Shown in pieces: positions 26,318-37,445 of a stretch of DNA of 64,000 nt (positions are counted from its first letter, which is position 1; the number at the start of each line of letters is the position of its first letter). The DNA is taken from positions 16,338,563 through 16,402,562 of the forward strand of contig NC_037260.1 in NCBI RefSeq assembly GCF_000002425.4, written 5' to 3'. This DNA is from Physcomitrium patens. Lineage: Eukaryota > Streptophyta > Bryopsida > Funariales > Funariaceae. Made by a program: the position numbers and the translations under genes. The notes under the pieces are model-generated. The model saw only the letters and a list, made by a program, of their open reading frames with translations. It did no database searches and was not told the DNA's origin.

Positions 26318-26934
26318 AATTAATAAGAATACATTTATAATATTAGAACTTTGTCTTCTCTTGATTAAGAGTGGATTATACTTTTTTTTTAATAAGACAT
26401 AAGTGTATTAGAAGTTATAAATTACCCTCGTCTAAACTAATATTGTTTTTAGTATCTTCTTAGTTCTCAAGTCCCATCTTTTGTTTATTTTGAGCAATAT
26501 TAGACATTTATTTTCAAAATATTATCATAGCATAGCTTATTGAAATGAAGAGTGCAATCGAAAAAATATAAGAGCAATTAAGGGAGTTAATCCTTGTGAT
26601 AGATTAACTCAGTTTATCACCACAAAGAGCAACAAGAATGGTAGGAAGTGAAGACATAGATATGATTAGAGCTGCTTCAACATCTGCATCCAATCATATC
26701 TCTTTTCTTATGTGAGCTATAAATCCTCCTTACTTTACTTTAAGAAGAAAAATAACTTCACAAAAAATTTGAAAGGTAGTAGAGATTAATTGTGAGATTA
26801 TTTTAATGGTTGGTTAGTTAATTAATAAATTTAAAATTCTCTAGATAATGTCTTCTAAGCAATAGTTACCATTTAATTTAGAAAAAGAGATAAAAAAATA
26901 AAAATAAAAAATACTAGCAAATAGAAGAAGTAGA

Positions 26935-27310
26935 ATGAGAAAAAAATGGATAGAATAAGCAATTGGATGAAAATAAGTGCTATTAGATGGAAATAGTGCT
27001 ATTAAATAGAAATAGTGCTATTAGATGGAAATAGTACTATTAAATGAAAATAGACATAGTTAGATGGAAATAATATTTTTGGATGAAAATAGTATAATTG
27101 AATGAAAATAAGTACAACTAAATAGAAATAGCATTTTTGGATAAAAGAAATATAATTGGATGAAAATAGGCTTAATTGGGATGGAAATAGCATAATTAGA
27201 TGAAAATAGCACTGCTAAATGGAAACTGTGTAGTCAAATGAAAACAACACTACTTGATGGAAATCATGCGATCAGATGAAAATAGGTATAGCTAGATGAA
27301 AATAGTGCAA
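26935..27310. repeat. Minisatellite of about 20-bp units
   Basis: Many degenerate units of the form ATGGAAATAG + about 10 nt (variants ATGAAAATAG, ATAGAAATAG) follow one another. The spacing is roughly 19-23 nt. Confidence 0.75.
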
Positions 27311-27994
27311 GGATATAGTAGTAGCAACAACCACCACGAGGGCGGAGTAATAGCAGCAACAAAAAAAACCTCCCAACTTCAATTCCAAATAAGATGATTC
27401 TTTCACCTAACCTTATTAATTCTCTCTCTTACACAATGGACATGTCTAAACAAGAAAATAATCCCACTAATAGTGAGCTCCAAGAGGATCAGCAAGGATT
27501 TGGAACAAAAAACTTATAACATAAGTTTATAACAAATAAAAATGCAACAACTCTTTGGTGCCTCAATGGGCCACCCTTACCAAGAGCTCAAATCAAAGGT
27601 GAGAGAGATAGAACAAGGCTTTGAGAGGGCCTTATATATCCAAGCTCTCAAGCTATTTATTGGTAATTACTATTGTACGTAACTTACTAGTAAAAACTAA
27701 TTTAAGAGCCTTCTTACTAGCTAATCTATACAAGTAGTATAACTTGTCATTAAAAAGTCAACTTCTATCTCCCATAATCTTTAACTAATGCCTTTTATGG
27801 AAAGGACCAATGATTGGCATCCATTTACTAGAAGGTGATAAAAAATCACTATGCATTTCAATCAATGCATAGGTTTTCAATTTCTAATATCTTAATTAAC
27901 TAAAATATCTGTAAAATAATTTATTAACTTAGATATATTATCCTTTGGAAGAGATTCTCTAGAAAACGACTTAATTTGTTGACATAAGAATAAT

Positions 27995-28162
27995 GGTTGA
28001 AGAGTAAAATAGCTCTTTATTTTCTTCCCTCACCATCACTTGTGGCTTCAAGAGCAAAGTAATTATTTATCTTCTTTCCTCACCACTACTTATGGCTTCA
28101 AGAGTAGAGTAATTCTTTATCTTCTTCCTTCACCGTCACTTGTGGCTTCAAGAGTGGAATAA
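27995..28162. repeat. Three tandem copies of a unit of about 58 bp
   Basis: Three consecutive units share the strings CTTGTGGCTTCAAGAG or CTTATGGCTTCAAGAG and TCTTTATCTTCTT, with CTCACCATCACT variants. Confidence 0.75.
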
Positions 28163-28317
28163 CTTTCTATCATTTTCTACCATATCTTAACTACAACTAA
28201 CTTTATTTTTCCTAACAATCTCTAATTTTTCACAATTAATAAATAAATAATACTATATCTTATCAAAACACAAAAAATTAAGTAAATAAATTTTTGGTGC
28301 ATTATTTTGGACTCACA

Positions 28318-29150
28318 TCCTATAGTAGAACATCTTTTCAATACTAAAGAACCAAGAGTTGCCTTGCTTAAGAAGTTTGATGGCAAAAGATGTAAATTTT
28401 GAAGATTTATTAATCAAATACAACTTATGATTGAACTTCAATCCCAAGGCTATCCAACTCTAGAATCACAAGTTAGATTCATTAATACATTTCTTTTAGA
28501 TTCAATATTATTGTGATTTTTATCTTTTTTTGAATGACAAGATCTAATATTGGATAATTTGGAGGCTTTTTAATGGAGTTTTGATCTATATATGGAAAAT
28601 ATGATGTAACTTGTATTGCAACCAATAATATCCATATTTTATGACAAAGCAATTGATCCATAATATTATATGTTTTTTAATTTTGACAACTTATAAGTAA
28701 CATCAAGTATGATAATATTACACTTATTAGCCAATTTTTCTATGGATTAAAATATAAAATAAAGAAATTGATGCTCAATTCACCTGATCTTCAAACATTG
28801 AGTTATGCAATTGACTTTGCTATAAAATGTGACAATCGACTTTTTAAATTTTGATTTGAAAATCAAACAAGTGGGCCTCAATGTTACTATAATTCAATAG
28901 AAATACCAACACCTCTTCAACATATATATTCAAAAGTAGTGGATATAAAAATTAATGTGGTATGTTTCAAACATCTTACTAACCAATAAAAGACTTATTG
29001 CCATTAAGAAGGATTGTGCTTATATTATGGAGAACCTAAGCATACTACTCAACTTTGTCCAAAGAAGTGATGTAATTATAAAATGAGGAGTATGAATGTT
29101 AAAGAAGATAATATATCAAAAAAAAAGTTTGTCTAGCTATAATAGGGATC
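28318..29150 (+). pseudogene. Gag of the old family-E element (3' part)
   Basis: By homology to the gag at 49948-50952 it would form the virus-like particle shell. The match runs from the segment coding PRIALPEKFDG-like sequence to the C-terminal basic region. The frame has an in-frame TGA at 28400-28402, the same place as the TGA at 50209 of the young copy. The zinc-knuckle-like motif reads CLYYGEPKHTTQLC: its second Cys position is Tyr, as in the young copy. The gag stop and the phase into pol are also as in the young copy. Many other stops and substitutions make it inactive. Confidence 0.75.
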
Positions 29151-29661
29151 TTGTAGCTCTAACCTTATATAATACCTAATTAAAGTCCTATTCTTTCTTC
29201 AAAACTCTCTAAGAAATCCCCTTAAGAAGATCCATACTAATATAGGGATAGATATTTCAGGTTTGGATGTTCACTAAAATAGGACTAAAATAAATGCCAC
29301 TCAAGCATATAATAGAGATCTTATAATAACCTTTATTTGAAAATCAATTAATCACACAACCTTCTAGAGCTCTCTTTGATATCAAACAAACCTCAACATT
29401 TCTGACCTAGGTTCATAAGAGAATTTTCCAAATAAAAGATGTATTTAATCAATCTAATGGCTTATAGTATTCAATTGCCATCATCAAAGCCTCAACTCAC
29501 TTACAAATTGAAGTAGCTTAATAAACTTGTGAATCATCAAATCGACTTATTAATTGTTTTAGGATATAAAAATATATTTAAAATATTTAAAATTATAATA
29601 TATGATGAATAGTAAAAAAATCCTTGGAAAAATATAAAATTAAAAAATTAATTATAAAAAT

Positions 29662-30462
29662 AGAATCTCATTAAGACTTGGAAGGAATTATCTTAGTTGA
29701 TTTAATATTTTTATTTAATATTGAATATCAAAGATTATTTATTAAGATTAATATTAATATTGGTCTTTTATCTATATATATTACTTATAAAATATTATAA
29801 ATATTAGTTAATAGTTAGAAGAAGCATGAGAAAGTACCTCATATCTTTTTAATTATTATCAAGGATAAGAATTCAATGAAAGAAAATAAAGAAATAAGAT
29901 TCTTTTAAAGAAATATGAAAAAATAGAAATAGAGAAGTATGTATATTAAAAAAGAGACTAAAATAGCTATTATCAAAAGATAAAGAAACTAGAGACTCTT
30001 GAAACTAAACTAGAAGTAAAAAAGGAATTAATAAAAGTGAAAAAGGCTTTATTCTTCCTTCTATATATACTATCTACCTTGGATCTATGTGGTGACATTC
30101 TATAAGACTTCCAAAAACGTGTTGACTTAGCATAATATGTAACTTGACTTGCAAGATAAGTTTTATATATGGACGCCACATGGTTAGCTTGTTCCATAAG
30201 CTATCAATACATCTGGCATGTGGTTTGTTTATTGACCAAGTTTCAAACCTATCAATCAATTATAAATACATGTAAAGTCAACACAACATTTAGAAACTTC
30301 TAAAAAGCTTTTCTAAAAGATATTATGAAATTAATCTATTTTTATCTACTTCTATATATTCATATTATCTAAGTAATAATTACAGTAGATATATATCCAT
30401 AATAGTTATTTATATAGAAAATAGGATTTATAGTGGTATTAAATTATTAATAATATTATTAT
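29662..30462 (+). repeat. Repeat X, copy 2, split by a solo LTR
   Basis: Segments 29662-29856 and 30405-30462 together match the reverse complement of 24160-24408 without loss at the junction. The split is caused by the solo LTR at 29857-30404. The copy ends in a long (TA)n tract. Confidence 0.68.
29857..30404 (-). mobile_element. Solo LTR of family E, reverse strand
   Basis: The reverse complement matches the whole 561-bp young LTR, from TGTCA.. (here decayed at 30404) to ..TTGACA (here TATCAAGG at 29857). It contains the reverse of the CCACGTAG-like, AAGCTAAC and TCTCTAGTTT blocks. The flanks are ATTAT (29852-29856) and GTTAT (30405-30409), a likely 5-bp target duplication. No internal region is present, so it arose by recombination between two LTRs. 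Confidence 0.8.

Positions 30463-30465
<3 letters not shown>

Positions 30466-30529
<64 letters not shown>
30466..30529. repeat. (TA)n microsatellite
   Basis: About 32 uninterrupted TA units. Confidence 0.97.
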
Positions 30530-30533
<4 letters not shown>

Positions 30534-31801
30534 GTGTGATCTTCTTTTATATTGCTATTTGCTTCATTTTTTTATACTACTAATTGCAAGCAACTTTTAA
30601 TTGAAACCATCTTATCATTTGGATTAAGAAGTGAAATATATCTTCATAGGGCTTCTTTGTTACAAGCCATTCTATGCAAACTAATATATTCATCTCTTGT
30701 AGCAGGAAATTGGATTACATATTTTATAATGAATATTTTAATTATATACTATAATCTTTAGCAAGAAGATACAAACTAGATTGAATAGTAGTATTGAGTT
30801 ATTATGAGCTAAAATAAATCTCTACTAATTGGAAGTTTATTCTAGTTTGTAATAAATAAAATTACTATTTAATTCTTAGAAATTGTAGCTCTTCTTGAAT
30901 TTTTAATCTACTCACTCTTATCTCTTTAAATCATTAAATGTATGAAAATTAATCTTCTATTAATTGAAAGTTATCCTAATTTAAAACAAGTGAATTAAAT
31001 ATGTAAATTTAATAAGTTATAATTCTTAGTTAAATCCTAATTAAATCCTAATTAAATCATTCTTTTCATGCCTTTGAATCCAAGATATTAAGCAACCTTC
31101 TACCATTAATTCACTATTGTAAATTATTTCCAAATTATATGCAAAAGAAATTTCTTTTTTTGGCTCTTACTTTAAATTAATTAATTATTTATTATTTATT
31201 ATTTATTATATTTTTTTTTTCTTTTTTATTTTATTTTATGTATTATTCGATTATTTAATCAAAATTCATCTATAGAAGATCTTCTAAGTATAAGTTATCA
31301 TCTATGAATCACTTCTCATCCATATATTTCATCTATGACTTAAATCCATCTTTTAATTAAATTTCATCCAATAAATTTTCACCCAAAATCCTAATTCAAT
31401 CTAACCCTAATTAATTTTATAAACTCTCTACCCTAAATCAAGTGAGACTTCATCTATCGAGATTTCATTCACCTAGCGGCTCACATGGCAAGAAGGCAAA
31501 TGTCAAAGTGTATAGCTTGCTACCTGGCACCCTTGTTGCAATGGATTCCTTGGCCATCCAACATAGGATCGGCCACCTTTCTTACAGTCATACTTGTAAT
31601 AAGTTGGATTTCTTGTACTACAATTATCTTAAAAGCAATTGCCTTTCATGAGACAATGAAGAAGAATACCTTGAATCAATTGTCTTTTATGTCACAATCG
31701 AGAAGAGTCCCTTGAATGATTGATGTTGGTTGTTAACATCAACTCTAGCGCAATCAGTTCGTAACTGATAGATGAGTCAATATTTGAATAAATGTTACCG
31801 T
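30530..31801. other. AT-rich DNA left of element A, no gene recognised
   Basis: Composition becomes more even after about 31440. Open frames at 31442-31715 have no recognisable motif. The sequence next to element A could be the remains of an older repeat. Confidence 0.4.
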
Positions 31802-33029
31802 TGTCGTATTGTAACACGAGTATACCGTGAAAATATAAAGAAAGGGGACTTTTATTAATGTTCAATTTCCTCGAATATTGAAAGCAACAACCGATTCCAG
31901 TGCCAATATTCAGGGGCCAGTTCAGACACCCCATCACAGTCGATCAGGGCATACTTACTAGTAACGAAATGCTCCATTCGAGTCCAATAGTGGGAGTCAA
32001 CAGAATTGAAAGGACTAAATCGATGATTGAGCGAGCCTGACATGAAGGACCAATTTGACCCAATTACGGGACCATCCAGGTCTTACTACGGGCCTCTTAG
32101 CCAATCTGACGTGAAGGACCAATTTGACCTAGTTACGGGAACATCCAGATCTTACTACGGGCCTCTTAGCCAATATGAGATCTGAATTGGTCGGATGACT
32201 CAATGTGGTTCTGATTACGAGGGTTTCGATTTCGTTTCAGGCTGTCTTGTTCTCTATGCCATTTTAAAGAACGTTGTTTCCAGAAAAAGAACCTTTTAAA
32301 ATGCAAAAAAATGGAGGAGAAAGCTTTGATAGCGGAGCCAATTTTGGATCTAAGATGGAAGATTGAAGAAATTTAGAGGCTAGGATTTGAAAGAGGAGAG
32401 AATTAGGATTAAAGGAGAGGATAGGTTAAGAAATGAAAAGGAGAGAATAAGGGTTTTAAGTGTCGGAGAGCTAATTTCATGCTTCGGGGGGGGGGGGGGG
32501 GGGGGAGGGGAAAAAAAAAACAAAAAATTGGGGTTTTTTTTTTCTTCCTAGGGTTTTGAGAAGACTGAGGCAATCGTTGCTGAAGTCAGTGTTGTACTGG
32601 TGAATCGGGGTTTTAATGAAGTGGGTGTGATTACTCTTGATTGTTTTGTGAAATCAAAGTTACGTTTGTGATTGAAGGATTAAAAGGGTGTCTATAGGAT
32701 TGAGTATGCGGAGTGAATGAAAATTTTTGGATTAATCTATCAAGACAGACAGTGGATACAAAATTATGAGTATAAAGCGGTATCAAAGATTAGCAGTTTG
32801 GATTGTTCGGGGTTCTCTGTAATGTCTAGAGACCTACTGGCTGGAACAAAAAGGATTTCGGCGAGCAATCAAAGGACATCCGTATAGATTTACGGTATAT
32901 TCTTATAATTATTTATATTCCAACAGCAAAAATAATCGATAGACTGCTTGAATATTAGTGAATCTCCATACTACCTTCTACAGCCAGATGTCCGGCGCGT
33001 TCTCGAGCAAGAAAGCATGTAATACGACA
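31802..33029 (+). repeat. 5' LTR of element A
   Basis: 1228 bp. Contains two 69-bp direct repeats (32037-32105 and 32106-32174), a 20-G run at 32486-32505, and about 450 nt that resemble the gag/protease region of element D (31874-31936 and 31991-32365). Confidence 0.9.
32486..32505 (+). repeat. Run of 20 G in the 5' LTR of element A
   Basis: Twenty consecutive G, followed by AGGGG and ten A. The matching site of the 3' LTR (39694-39719) is several shorter G runs. Confidence 0.9.
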
Positions 33030-33033
33030 TAAG

Positions 33034-33051
33034 TGGTGAACTTGACGTGAA
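33034..33051 (+). promoter_or_regulatory. Primer binding site of element A
   Basis: Starts TGGTGAACTTGACGTGAA, 4 nt after the LTR end. The TGG start complements a tRNA CCA end. The corresponding site of element C reads TGGTGAATTCGACGTGAA, so it is conserved. I cannot name the tRNA with certainty. Confidence 0.7.
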
Positions 33052-33175
33052 AGCTTGAGGTGGAAGGTATTGGATTTCGTTTGATTTTATTTTTATTTTT
33101 ATGGAGAACGAAAATAAAAATTTTGAAGGATCTTTGGGAGGAATTTCTGGTGGGGATTCTTCTAAAGGATAAGGT

Positions 33176-34740
33176 ATGCATATGGATCCGTCTATTGCTA
33201 GTATGTTTCAAGCCTTCTCATTATCAATACAGCAACAACAAAGCAATGATCGAAAAGAAGCTTTGGCAACCAAAGCATTGCAAGTAGTGGTCAATAAAAT
33301 TGATCAATTTGATGGAAGGAATATTTCAAGGTATTTAAGATGTTATGTTCGTGAAATGGAATTAAATCGGGTTTCTGAGAAGAAAATAGTTGAATTATTT
33401 GGACTTGCCATGATACCAGAGATTAGAAACGATATAACATCGATTACGGATCGTTATGGGAATTTATGGGAGATTTTTTCACATGTATTGAAAGACGAAT
33501 ATTTCTTACAAGATGTTGATCGCATTACTAAGAAGTTGTTTGTGGAATGGATTGAACGGCCTAATAAGAATTTGCAAGCAACAGAGCTACTAAGGGAATT
33601 TGAGAGGCAATACTCTCAATTGTCGAAGGTAGAAAAATTAACATTGGAGCCAAACAAAGTTGATCTATTTCTTCAAGCTGCTGATGGAGAATTGCAAGGG
33701 AAATTAGAACTCCTTCTTGAAGACAAAAAAGAAGATGAAGGATTGACAACAAAGTAGAAGAACGTTGAAAATGCGATGGGGTTGCTTACAAAAAGAGAAA
33801 GGAGGAAGGATAGGAGCAATATTTCGAAAACAGTACAAGCACTCAAAACTCCAGTACGTACAATACTACCAACAATGCTTACGGTTCAACCTTTGACATC
33901 CTTATCAAAGAAAGCAGATATGAGGATGGAAGAAATTATACGAGGAATGTGAAATCTTCAAATCAAATTGACAAGACTTGAAGAGAATACTTCTACAAAC
34001 AATTTGAAGAATGTTTCAAAATAAGGATATGTACAAAGATGCATTTGGTGTGATGACGCTTCACAAACTAGGAAAGATTGCAATAAATTTAATAATATGA
34101 TATGGCAAGGATTTATTTGTTGGAAAGATGGAAAGATAGCATTAAAAGATAGGGAGGATCTTTTTCAAACCAATTTTGGCAAGGGAGGAATGAGAGCATT
34201 GGTTCAAGATTACTTAAAAGAGCATGAAACAATAGCACGAGAAAGTGCAAGTTATGGTACTAGAGTAGATGATGACCTTAGTGGAAGTATAGAAACTAGT
34301 GAGTTTTGGAGTTCTGCCATTTCTATAATGCAAGAAGGGAAATTACCTCGAGATACGTTATTGAGGATTGTAGCTACAATACGAGGTGCAACAGGTTGGG
34401 AGGATCCTGTTGAGTCTCTTTTAGTTCATGCATATATTGCTAAGAGCCAACATAAAGCTTTGATGTAAGAAAAGAGACGAGGAAATTTTGATAATACGAG
34501 AGAAGGAAATTCTTCTAAGAGGCAAACTCGAGGAGACAAGGCTCGGGAGGTAGCTTCACAAGAATTGCCTATAAAGGATACCTCAACATCATTGGAAGAA
34601 AAAACAAGGGAGACAAAAGATAAGGACAAATAAATTGCTTATAAGCTACTTTCTGACATTGAAGCGGCAACAAATTTGAAAGGAGTGTTGGAAGAACTTA
34701 TATTAAATGCTAAGGTGGAATTGACATAGAAAGAAGTTTT
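33176..34740 (+). pseudogene. Element A gag, interrupted
   Basis: The structural protein of the particle. It starts at ATG 33176, 4 nt after an AAGG string that is also found before the gag ATG of element C. The first 193 codons are open to TAG at 33755, where element C continues. Further stops include TGA near 33950 and TAA at 34466-34468. A zinc-knuckle-like C-I-W-C..C motif lies near 34040. Sequence is collinear with the gag of element C on the other strand. The best-kept segment reads KIDQFDGRNISRYLRCYV. Confidence 0.8.
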
Positions 34741-35008
34741 GAAAATTGCAAAGAAGGAGTTTTATGATGTTATCACTGACAGCATTAAGCGAAAGAGGCA
34801 ATTAATGGGTGAAATTGGAATGAGTCATGCTATTGATGCAAGAATATATAAAGATGAAGAAGAAGTTGATATTGGTTACAAGCAACCAACAAATGAAAAG
34901 AATGGGTATAATCAACGAATATGTTTCGAAGATTATAGTGATAAAGAAATGGAAACTTTGAGCCATTATACTTGAAAGCATTAGGTAAGGGTAACTATTG
35001 AGGTATTA

Positions 35009-35473
35009 GTGAAAGTAGGAGATATACAAGAACCAATTGTTGCTTTAGTCGACCATGGTTCTAAAATAAATCTCATGTCTAAAGAACTTTATAAGAAGCA
35101 AAAATGGTCAATTGATATGGAACATGGATGGGTAATACAAGCAGCTAATAACACATGGGGCGAATTATATGGAGCTTGTCCAGATGTCAAAATTCGGATT
35201 GGGGATGTTGCGATGGAGCAATATTTCTATGTTCAAGATACAACATCTTATCCGTTGATTTTAGGACAACCTTATGTTACAGCAACATGGATGGAAACAA
35301 AAGTACTTGACGATGGTTCTACTTATGCAAGGGTACGTAGCGAAGATGGGAGGAAAGCTGTACAATTTCTAACAGTACCTCCTAACAATGAACGGAATCG
35401 AGATAGGTTGAGGGAGAAACCATTGCCAAAGATTGTTGAAGGATTTAAGGATTTTGGGGAGGTACCACTGTAA
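35009..35473 (+). pseudogene. Element A aspartic protease domain
   Basis: Retroviral-type aspartic protease, which would cut Gag-Pol. The active-site region reads ALVDHGSKINLMS, with DHGS in place of the usual DT/SG. A hydrophobic LILGQPYV segment follows at the expected distance. Element C aligns here (its active-site part is not open). The frame is open for 154 codons and then ends in a stop, so the polyprotein is not continuous. DHGS appears to belong to the family and not to decay, because the surrounding residues are well kept. Confidence 0.8.
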
Positions 35474-35550
35474 AGCGAGATTATGGAGGTACAAAAGAGG
35501 AGGTACTCTCGCGAGATGAAGGTGCCTTCGATGCGAGTTTTATTGATATT

Positions 35551-36143
35551 TTGGAGAATGGGAATATTATGTATAAGAAAGTTAATGATTTTAAAAGAAA
35601 AGAAAGAAAAAGATTATATGATATTGAAGGACAATTACGCAAGTTAGGTATATTGCAAGATGATGAGAGGATTTTAGGTGTTTATGAAAAAAATGGACTA
35701 GAAGATTCATTGGAATTGATTACATCTATTGGGTTAGGAGATAATGATAAGATTCTTGAGATTCATTCAAGACAAGTTTATACCATACTTGAATCTTTTC
35801 AAGGACCAGAAGTCACTGTAGAGACGAGATATAAAACGACAGATAAGAAGGTAAAGCCTGTTGTCGGACCATTACTAGAAGATTCTAAGGACAAATGCGA
35901 GAAGCATCAAAAGAAGAAAGTTTAAGAGATCCAATGAGTATTGGACATCAGTTTACTAAAGAAACTTTTGAAGAATTGAAGATTGGTTCTGATGGTTCTT
36001 TATTGCTGGAGGACATTACTTGCTTCAAAAAGATGTTGGCTAAACAAAGTAGATCGTTTACCTTTGAATCTTATGAAATTGGGTGTGTGGATCCGAATAT
36101 TATAACATCTATGGTTATCTTCACTGTACCACATGTACTTTAG
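35551..36143 (+). pseudogene. Element A linker between protease and RT
   Basis: Two overlapping open stretches in different frames (35551-35925 and 35895-36143), showing a frameshift near 35900. The second part (IGHQFTKETFEEL..EIGCVDPNIITSMVIFTVPHV) aligns with 46547-46254 of element C, so it is a conserved family segment just upstream of RT. Role unknown. Confidence 0.7.
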
Positions 36144-36185
36144 AATCTAAGACCGATTCCAGTACCGAGGGTACATTTAATTAAA

Positions 36186-37445
36186 TTGGTGGAACTATTA
36201 AAAGAAAAGATGAAGATGAAAATATTGAAACCCTCATTTGCGCCGTATTCTAGTCAATGGTTTACGGTACCTAAGAAGAATGGGTCACTATGGTTTATTC
36301 AAGATATGCAATCGGTGAATGCAGTAACTGTCAGGAATGCAGGAATTGGACCTATTGTGGATGAATTTGCTGAGGCGTTTGGTGGAAGGGTGATCTATTC
36401 AATGGATGACTTGTATTCAGGTTATGATCAATTTCAACTTGCCGAAGGAAGTAGAGATATGACAACAATGAGGACACCACTTGGATTGGTTAGAATGTAC
36501 ACTCTTCCTCAAGGCGCGACCAACTCAGTTGCACATATGATGAATGGGATGAATAAGGTATTGAGAGATTTTATTCCGGAGAAGATTAGGCCTTTTTTGG
36601 ATGATGTTCCTATAAAAGGGTGCAGAGAAGGAGATAAGGATGAAACTTTAGATAAGAGGGGGTGTCACAAATATGATGTTGATCATATACAAGATTGTGA
36701 AAAGATTTTAACTTGGCTTGGAGAAGTTCATCTTACATTATCGGGTATGAAGTCCATATTTGGAGTACAAGAGGTTGTGATTGTTGGACATTTATGTGGA
36801 TCTTACGGAAGAAAACCAGATCCGACTAAAGTTGATGCAATTGGAAGGATGAAAGAGGATTGTGATTCTTTAACAGAGTTTCGTAGGTTTTTAGGTGCAT
36901 GTGTATTTTATTGAATCTGGATCCCTCATTATATTCTCATAGCAGATCCATTATATGAACTGTTACGCAAGGGCTACTGATTTAAATAAAAAAAAAGACA
37001 TATTCAGACAATGCAAAGATTGAAGAAATTATTGATGTCACCTCCAATATTGAGGAAGGTTGATTATAAGTACAATAGACCAGTGATTCATACTGTGGAT
37101 CCTAGTCCAATTGCCATTGGATGGGCTGTGGATCAAGATGATTCAAGTGGGAATAGATTTGCAGTTGGATTTGAAGCTAAAGTTTTAAGTATTCGTCAGC
37201 ATGCATATTCGCAACTCAAAAGAGAACTGCGGGGAGTTGTTTTGGCTATGAAAGCTGAAAAGGACTATTTGATTGGGGTAGTAGTGGTAATTGAAATAGA
37301 TTGCTTGCCATTGCTTGGAATGATTACTAACTGTTCAACACCAGATATTGCAATGTTGAGATGGATTGCTTATATTAAGTCACTAAATCCAGAATTTAAG
37401 CATGTTACTAAGAAAGACAATTTAGTAGCAGACATGCTATTTTGA
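36186..37445 (+). pseudogene. Element A reverse transcriptase and RNase H
   Basis: RT motifs in order: PYSSQWFTVPKKNGSLWFIQDM, VIYSMDDLYSGYDQFQLA, LPQGATNSVAHMM, and the catalytic FLDDVPIKG in place of the YLDD of plant Ty3/gypsy. A connection domain with EFRRFLGACVFY ends at TGA 36912, and RNase H follows from 37011 (VDPSPIAIGWAVDQ, then LKRELRGVVLAMK). The catalytic DD of RT is present. The RNase H first Asp is kept (TVDPS). The motif style (FLDDVPIKG, LPQGATNSV, VVGHLCG) reminds me of elements from basidiomycete fungi more than of common plant lineages; this is recollection, not a search result. Confidence 0.82.

Larger units (their letters stand above)
26711..28317. mobile_element. 1.6-kb insertion with LTR-like ends inside the old family-E gag
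   Basis: It begins TGTGAG and ends CTCACA, a 6-bp terminal inverted repeat with the TG..CA ends of LTRs. It is flanked by TCTTA (26706-26710) and TCCTA (28318-28322), a likely 5-bp target duplication with one difference. The flanks join into a continuous family-E gag. No protein domains were seen inside. Two tandem arrays are present (26935-27310 and 27995-28162). It is probably a large solo LTR or a non-autonomous LTR element; orientation is unknown. Confidence 0.7.
25771..29213 (+). mobile_element. Old truncated family-E Ty3/gypsy element (5' LTR, leader, gag)
   Basis: A 5' LTR (25771-26317) is followed by the same leader arrangement as the young element at 49175. Gag remnants lie at about 26540-26710 and 28318-29150, separated by a 1.6-kb insertion. 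After the gag stop the match runs into the start of pol and ends near 29213; no RT, integrase or 3' LTR remains in this orientation. Compared with the young copy it has many stops and substitutions. Confidence 0.82.

Noticed and set aside
31442-31715. Two overlapping 69-76-codon frames left of element A
   Set aside because: No family motif, and different frames are open over the same DNA.
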